DNA from: Beroe ovata
Taxonomy: Eukaryota; Ctenophora; Nuda; Beroida; Beroidae
Assembly (NCBI GenBank): GCA_946803715.1
Contig: CAMPET010000086.1
Span: 45,624-109,623, forward strand
Length of the DNA: 64,000 nt
Direction of reading: 5' to 3'
Below are positions 58,878-64,000 of the stretch, piece after piece; position 1 is the first letter of the stretch; each line of letters begins with the position of its first letter. A program made the translations under genes and the position numbers. The notes under the pieces were generated by a model that was given only the letters and a program-made list of their open reading frames with translations, had not been told where the DNA came from and did no database searches.

Positions 58878-61800
58878 ATGACCGAATTATTATCTCTAGG
58901 TTTGATGAAATGTAGTGTTGGACGACTTCTCTCAAAACACAACAACAATCTCTACACTCTACTCAACAGAACTTTCCACCAAAACTTATCGCAATTCTCA
59001 AGACAAAGTCTTCACTCAAAACCGTCTATTCTCGCAATAAATCAGCGAGCTTCCGTGAAATATTTTCTTATCCAGAGGTCACTATTCACAATGACTAGCT
59101 TATCAACAGAAGACCCAAACTCAACTGAAAAGATGGAGGTGCTAAACACTCATTTTGCTAAAAATAGCTATATTGACGGCAACAGATCTGATGAAGACAG
59201 GTTACTGATTCCTTTTCTTATTGCGATCTATTATACTTACGAGGAAAGTAAAAACCAAATACTCGTATTCAACATTCCGCTGATTTTATTCGGACTCCCG
59301 ATTCCTAGTTATTAGTTATAACGGATACTACGATTCCAAATCAAGCTTTATTTTATAAAGCGGTTCTATTCTGACAGATTTTACATTATTTTTCCTATCA
59401 TACGAAATGAAGACAACACTCACAATTAACTATGTAAATCTGACAAATTGCCCCTCTCTTTTCAGCACCCTCTTCTCAAAGTTCACCGCCGCTCCCTGTC
59501 CCACCTCATACCCTCACCTCTCCCGGTGGTACACTCATGTGTCACTGACGTCACAAGAAGTGACGTCACAAGCGACAGTCTCTAAAGGACAACCGACCTG
59601 GTATTGTAATATTCAGGCTGTTTTACAACTTTGCATATGATCCAGCTCAATAATTTTTAGAACCACGTGACAAATTGTGCTGCGTGACAGTAATAGTAGC
59701 GTGAGTCACGTGTTTGAATGACGCATGCGACTGAATAACGCACGTGACACTCACACAAAGTTAGTCACGTGACGAATGAGTTACGTGACGCTCACACATC
59801 CCTGTGTGTCAGGTATAAACCGGAGAATAGCACGACGGGGCTGAGTATTTACAACAGTCTGACTCGGAGGAAAGATGTGTTCATCCCCTCTGAGGGCAAG
59901 AATGTCACGTGGTACAATTGTGGTCCTACCGTCTACGATGCGAGTCACATGGGCCATGCTAGGTTTGGAAACTTGCGATTTGGGAAGCTCCAATTTCAGG
60001 AATTTGCAATTCCGATCAAGGTTTCTGTCATGAAATTTATAAAACCGCGATCACATATTTGATGCTCCTGTTCATCCATCAGATCGTACATCACCTTCGA
60101 CATTCTGCGCCGGATAATGTCCGATTATTTCGGTTACAACATCCTATACGTGATGAACATTACCGATATCGATGACAAGATTATCTATCGAGCACGAACA
60201 AAATACCTCCTGGATAGGTACAGGAGTGAGATGACAAGCAGGAACCGGGTTTGTAGAGTTGGGTTTTTGGGTTTTGGGTTTCAAGTTATGTTTAGTGTTC
60301 GCTTATATGGAGAGGTTGATCCTTGACTTGTTTACGATTCAGCCAGTCGCGATTCTCTAATCATCGATGACACTTAGGGCTATATTTTACTTAAACGGTG
60401 GCTAACCTGTTCTACTCTTTCAGGAAGAAGTTTTGGCAGAGATCCATGAATCTATAGACAATTTCAGGGATAAGATGACCACATTTGCTAGTGATGACCC
60501 CAAACTAAAGATGATGCAGAAAGTGATGAGCGAAGTAGAACCCGTGATGAATAAACCTGATATTGAGTTGGGAGAGTTGCTGACTCTCGCTGCCATGGCC
60601 ATGGAAACCTGGCTCGATAAGAGGTTTGTGATTATATTGGACCTCCTCTTAGGCCTTCATTTTTCTATCCGGTAGAACCATAGCTGACCAAGAGAAATGA
60701 ACGGGATTTGATGTTTATTGCGCGAAGTTTCGGGCACCTTGGAAGCTCGAAACTTCTTCGTTCCATTACATCCCCTTTTAATCGTTTCTTATTCCCTCCC
60801 TTCTCTTAGCCCCTTCTCTTCTCTCCCCCAGGTTTGGTGCCGAGGTCACTGATCACAGCATATTCGCTGCCCTAACTCAACACTGGGAGTCCGAGTTCCA
60901 CTCCGATCTAAAAGAACTGAACGTCCTTCCCGCCGATATTCTGACAAGAGTTACTGACTATGTTCCGGAGATCATTGAATACGTTGAAAAGGTAGTTTAA
61001 GTGGGGAACGCTTTGATAGTCAAATAAATATGAAATGGTTTCATGTTTATTCTGCAACGTACTGAACTGCCTGATTTGGTGCTCATAATTGTCAAAAATG
61101 GAATTGTGGAAAATGATATACTGAGTAGTCACAATTACTGTTAGTCGTTACAACTTTGATCTTCTCTTCGTTACAAGCTTTATCATTTCTTCTCAGATCA
61201 TAAGTAACGGTTACGCGTACGCAAGTAACGGCAGTGTCTATTTTGACTCTGCTGCGTGGAGACGAGATAGGGGCTACCTTGCGAAACTCAAACCAGAAAG
61301 TGTCGGTGATTTGGATGCACTGGCCGAAGGCGAAGGTGAGAAAATTCCAGACTTTGAGATATAGTTTCGCTCGCCCCTTTCATCATTGAATTTCGGGTCA
61401 AGTTTGCTAAACTTTTCCTATCATTGGAACTGATAATGAAACTCATCTAACTCTATCGCAGGAAAGTTTACGGATGTAACAAGCAAGGAAAAGAAGAACC
61501 AGGTCGACTTTGCACTGTGGAAGAGTAGTAAACCAGGCGAGCCGTATTGGGAGAGCCCATGGGGTCGTGGTCGACCAGGATGGCACATCGAGTGCAGTGC
61601 TATGGCTGAGTGAGTGTATCTGTGTGATTGGAAACGGAGTGCTTGATAAACTAGAAATTTGCTGATTCCCTAATCTGAGGGCATCTTTGTTGTACTGAAT
61701 TTGCTATTATGCTGTGTCTATGTAGCGATATTATTCTTGTCGCACGTGTGTTTGTGAAATTACCCTTCCTCTGTCCCCAGTTCTATCTGTGACAGTAAAC

Positions 61801-64000
61801 TTGACATCCACTCCGGGGGTGAGGATCTTGTGTTTCCACATCACGATAACGAGATTCTACAGGCAGAGGGGTACTCCAATTGTAAACAATGGGTGAGTCG
61901 GAGATTGAGTGAGTAGGAATCTGGGTGAGTTGGGGATTGTTAGTGAGTTGGGGACTGTTAGTGAGTGTGGATTGGGTGAGTTGGAATTTGGGTGAGTGGG
62001 GATTGTTCATAGATATGATAGGGAATAATATATCTCTGATGACGTAAAAAGAATCATTCTTTTTGGCGATTTTTTGTTCCTTCGATCCTTTCAAACGACC
62101 AAAATATCATCATTCACTTTGAAACCGCTCATTTCTTTCATTTGTTACAGGTGAATTACTTCATACACGCCGGTCATCTGAGTATTGAGGGATGTAAGAT
62201 GAGCAAGAGTCTTAAGAATTTCATCACAATTAAAGACGCTCTTAAGAAGAACACCGGTCGTCAACTTAGGGTGAGAAAACGTCTTAATTTCGAGTTCGGT
62301 AAAACTTGTTTACTCGATATTCGTGACGTCACCATTTTCAGATTCATTTTCTGTCACATTCCTGGCATGGGGGACTAGACTATAGCGAGAGTGCAATGTC
62401 AGAGGCAGTTAACACGGAAAAGTACTTCAATGTGAGTCACGAGAAGCAAAGTTTTCGTTTTTTGTGAAATTTGAAAAAAGTGCAACATATTGGGACATAA
62501 CTGGTGATTGGGTCTCAGGCGCGAACGCCGAACAATTTTTTTATAGTGCGCTAGCATTTGAAACTAGCGATAGAACAACGCGCGCGACGCGCAAAACGGT
62601 GCTTTCATCCCTTTGTCTTATCCGATGCGTGGCAATTAGCGTGGCAAGTTGGTAGAAGAAAATATTGATCTCCAAACCAATTTATGCTCATCCCGTTTCA
62701 GGAGTTCTTCCATCTCGTAAAGTACCACAAATCAACTCTCGGCGAAGGAATAACAAGTTTCACCAAGCCTAGTCCTCTCGAACTAACGCTCTACACCCAA
62801 CTACGCGACTGTCAAAAATCCGTCCACAATGCGTTGTCGGACAACTTCGATACTCCAACGGTCATGAAACTCCTCAAATCGGTAGTTTCGGAAACCTATA
62901 CCTATCTGAGCGCTCAGAAGGAGCCGAATGTTCGACTTCTGATCCAAGTCGCGGTTTATGTGACGAAGATTTTGTCTGTTTTTGGAGTTGTGACGAGTAG
63001 CGAAAGCATTGGGTTTGGAACAGGTTTTTAGAATCGTAATTAAGTTGGAAACGTCCTCAATCAGCATTGATTTTGTTTTCAAATACAACCAGACGGTTGA
63101 TGGACATCTACACAATTTCACAGACGGAGTAGAAGACCCTTAAACCTTCATATGATCCGATATCTCAGGTAGCAGCGAAGGATCTGTAGCAAGCGATGAG
63201 GCTGTGTTACCGTTTGTACGGGCGCTGTCACAATTCAGAGACGATGTCAGGGCTTCAGCGAGGTATATGATTGTGAGAATGTCTTAGAATAGAAGGATAT
63301 TCAAATATTTCATCAAATTGATAATTGCGGTAACTGGACAATTGGTATCCCTGATATTGTAAGGAAGAGTCTTGAGTGGCAACAGCTGGTAACGATGTTC
63401 CATATTTTACCACTCTAAGTTTACATTCCAGGGAGCTGAAGGCTGGTAACATCCTGGATCAGTGTGACAATGTGAGGGATAACGTGTTACCAGAACTCGG
63501 AGTTAGACTGGAGGATAGGGAGCCTGGAACCCCGGCTGTCTTCAAGGTGGGCTTGACACGTTATTAACTGTTCATAATTACGTGATATTTATGTTTGTAA
63601 ACACGCGATATAGGATTCGCTGAAGCTTTAAAGTTTAAGTTTCTTATAACTGATCATTTCTTGAAAATACGATTGATCTAAACTCAGCATATTTTCAGCA
63701 TATAAGATGTCCCAATATTCCTCTAATAATTCTGGATCTAACAAATCTATTTCAGATTGACGATAAAGAGACTCTGCTGAGGGAAAAGCAACAGAGACTG
63801 GAAGAGCAGGCTCGAAAAGAAAAGGAAAAGGTAGGCGTGGTTGAAACTTGATTACCATCATTCTCAAAGTTTGTCTGCAGAATTTGTGGCTCAATATCTA
63901 AAGGTTCATAGTCTTTTCCCACAAATAATATCGTAGCATCATCTCAAACTCAAAGTAGTGTCAGTTTGCGTCACAGCTCATAAAACTCGTCACTGCCATC
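58878..64000 (+). CDS. CARS1: cysteinyl-tRNA synthetase (CARS1 type), truncated by window end
   Basis: This class I synthetase charges tRNA-Cys. Exon 1 is 58878-59200, exon 2 is 59466-59600, exon 3 starts at 59813, and further exons continue to about 63.83 kb, where the window cuts the C-terminus. Visible landmarks are [17 protein letters not shown] (HxGH signature), [11 protein letters not shown] and [11 protein letters not shown], then [13 protein letters not shown] and FPHHDNEI (zinc and active-site region), then [12 protein letters not shown] (KMSKS loop). Residues about 86-145 ([14 protein letters not shown], then [13 protein letters not shown]) match the GST-C-like N-terminal extension of the long animal CARS1 isoform. 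Before it are 71 residues rich in R, K, S, L and N with almost no acids, followed by a second Met at 59091. This suggests a mitochondrial presequence on a longer form. A charged [15 protein letters not shown] helix lies near the cut end, as in animal homologues. Confidence 0.93.
59664..59790 (+). promoter_or_regulatory. array of CACGTG(AC) sites before exon 3 of the synthetase gene
   Basis: Four CACGTG boxes (59664, 59707, 59741, 59766), three extending to CACGTGAC, and further ACGTGAC/GCGTGAC words fall within about 130 bp, ending just before the acceptor of exon 3. The site could serve as an intronic enhancer or a promoter for a form lacking the N-terminal extension. This is inference from motif density. 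Confidence 0.35.

Overview
The window is animal nuclear DNA. Genes are split by many short GT-AG introns, microsatellites and dispersed repeats are frequent, and the proteins are metazoan: an integrin beta chain with its cytoplasmic tail, an SRCR receptor, an atypical cyclin of the I/G type, and a cysteinyl-tRNA synthetase with the animal-type N-terminal extension. An SRCR receptor, a STAND NTPase with TPRs and a secreted-type serine beta-lactamase, together with compact gene spacing, suggest an early-branching invertebrate such as a sponge. That placement is inference; no sequence search was run.

Layout. About 2.8-3.5 kb (minus) holds a small coiled-coil gene. From 4.7 to 15.7 kb (plus) is a cyclin I/G-like gene of seven coding exons with a 5.3 kb intron. 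15.7-21.6 kb is intergenic and repeat-bearing. 21.67-34.87 kb (minus) is a nearly complete integrin beta gene in 22 recognisable exons. One 4.4 kb integrin intron carries, on the opposite strand, a complete intronless receptor of 1153 codons with five SRCR-like segments. 37.2-44.9 kb (minus) is an NB-ARC/STAND NTPase with a 21-copy low-complexity linker and C-terminal kinesin-light-chain-type TPRs. 47.5-51.1 kb (plus) is a serine beta-lactamase-family hydrolase, probably sharing an E-box/CCAAT-rich intergenic region with the STAND gene. 51.5-52.3 kb is a GC-rich foldback repeat. 52.7-58.5 kb (plus) is a 14-exon gene for an unfamiliar protein of about 859 residues with two degenerate cold-shock-like segments. 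58.9 kb to the window edge (plus) is cysteinyl-tRNA synthetase, cut by the window end.

An important caveat concerns the assembly. There are four single-N positions (5559, 9334, 19782, 30934). In each case the sequence ending at the N is repeated, with scattered substitutions, just after it. This is the signature of allelic contig ends that overlap but were joined instead of merged, so the apparent tandem duplications of cyclin and integrin exons are probably artefacts of a heterozygous genome.

The genes do not form an operon or an obvious pathway. The shared theme of integrin, nested SRCR receptor and STAND-TPR protein is cell-surface recognition and innate-type sensing, but a functional link is not shown by the sequence.
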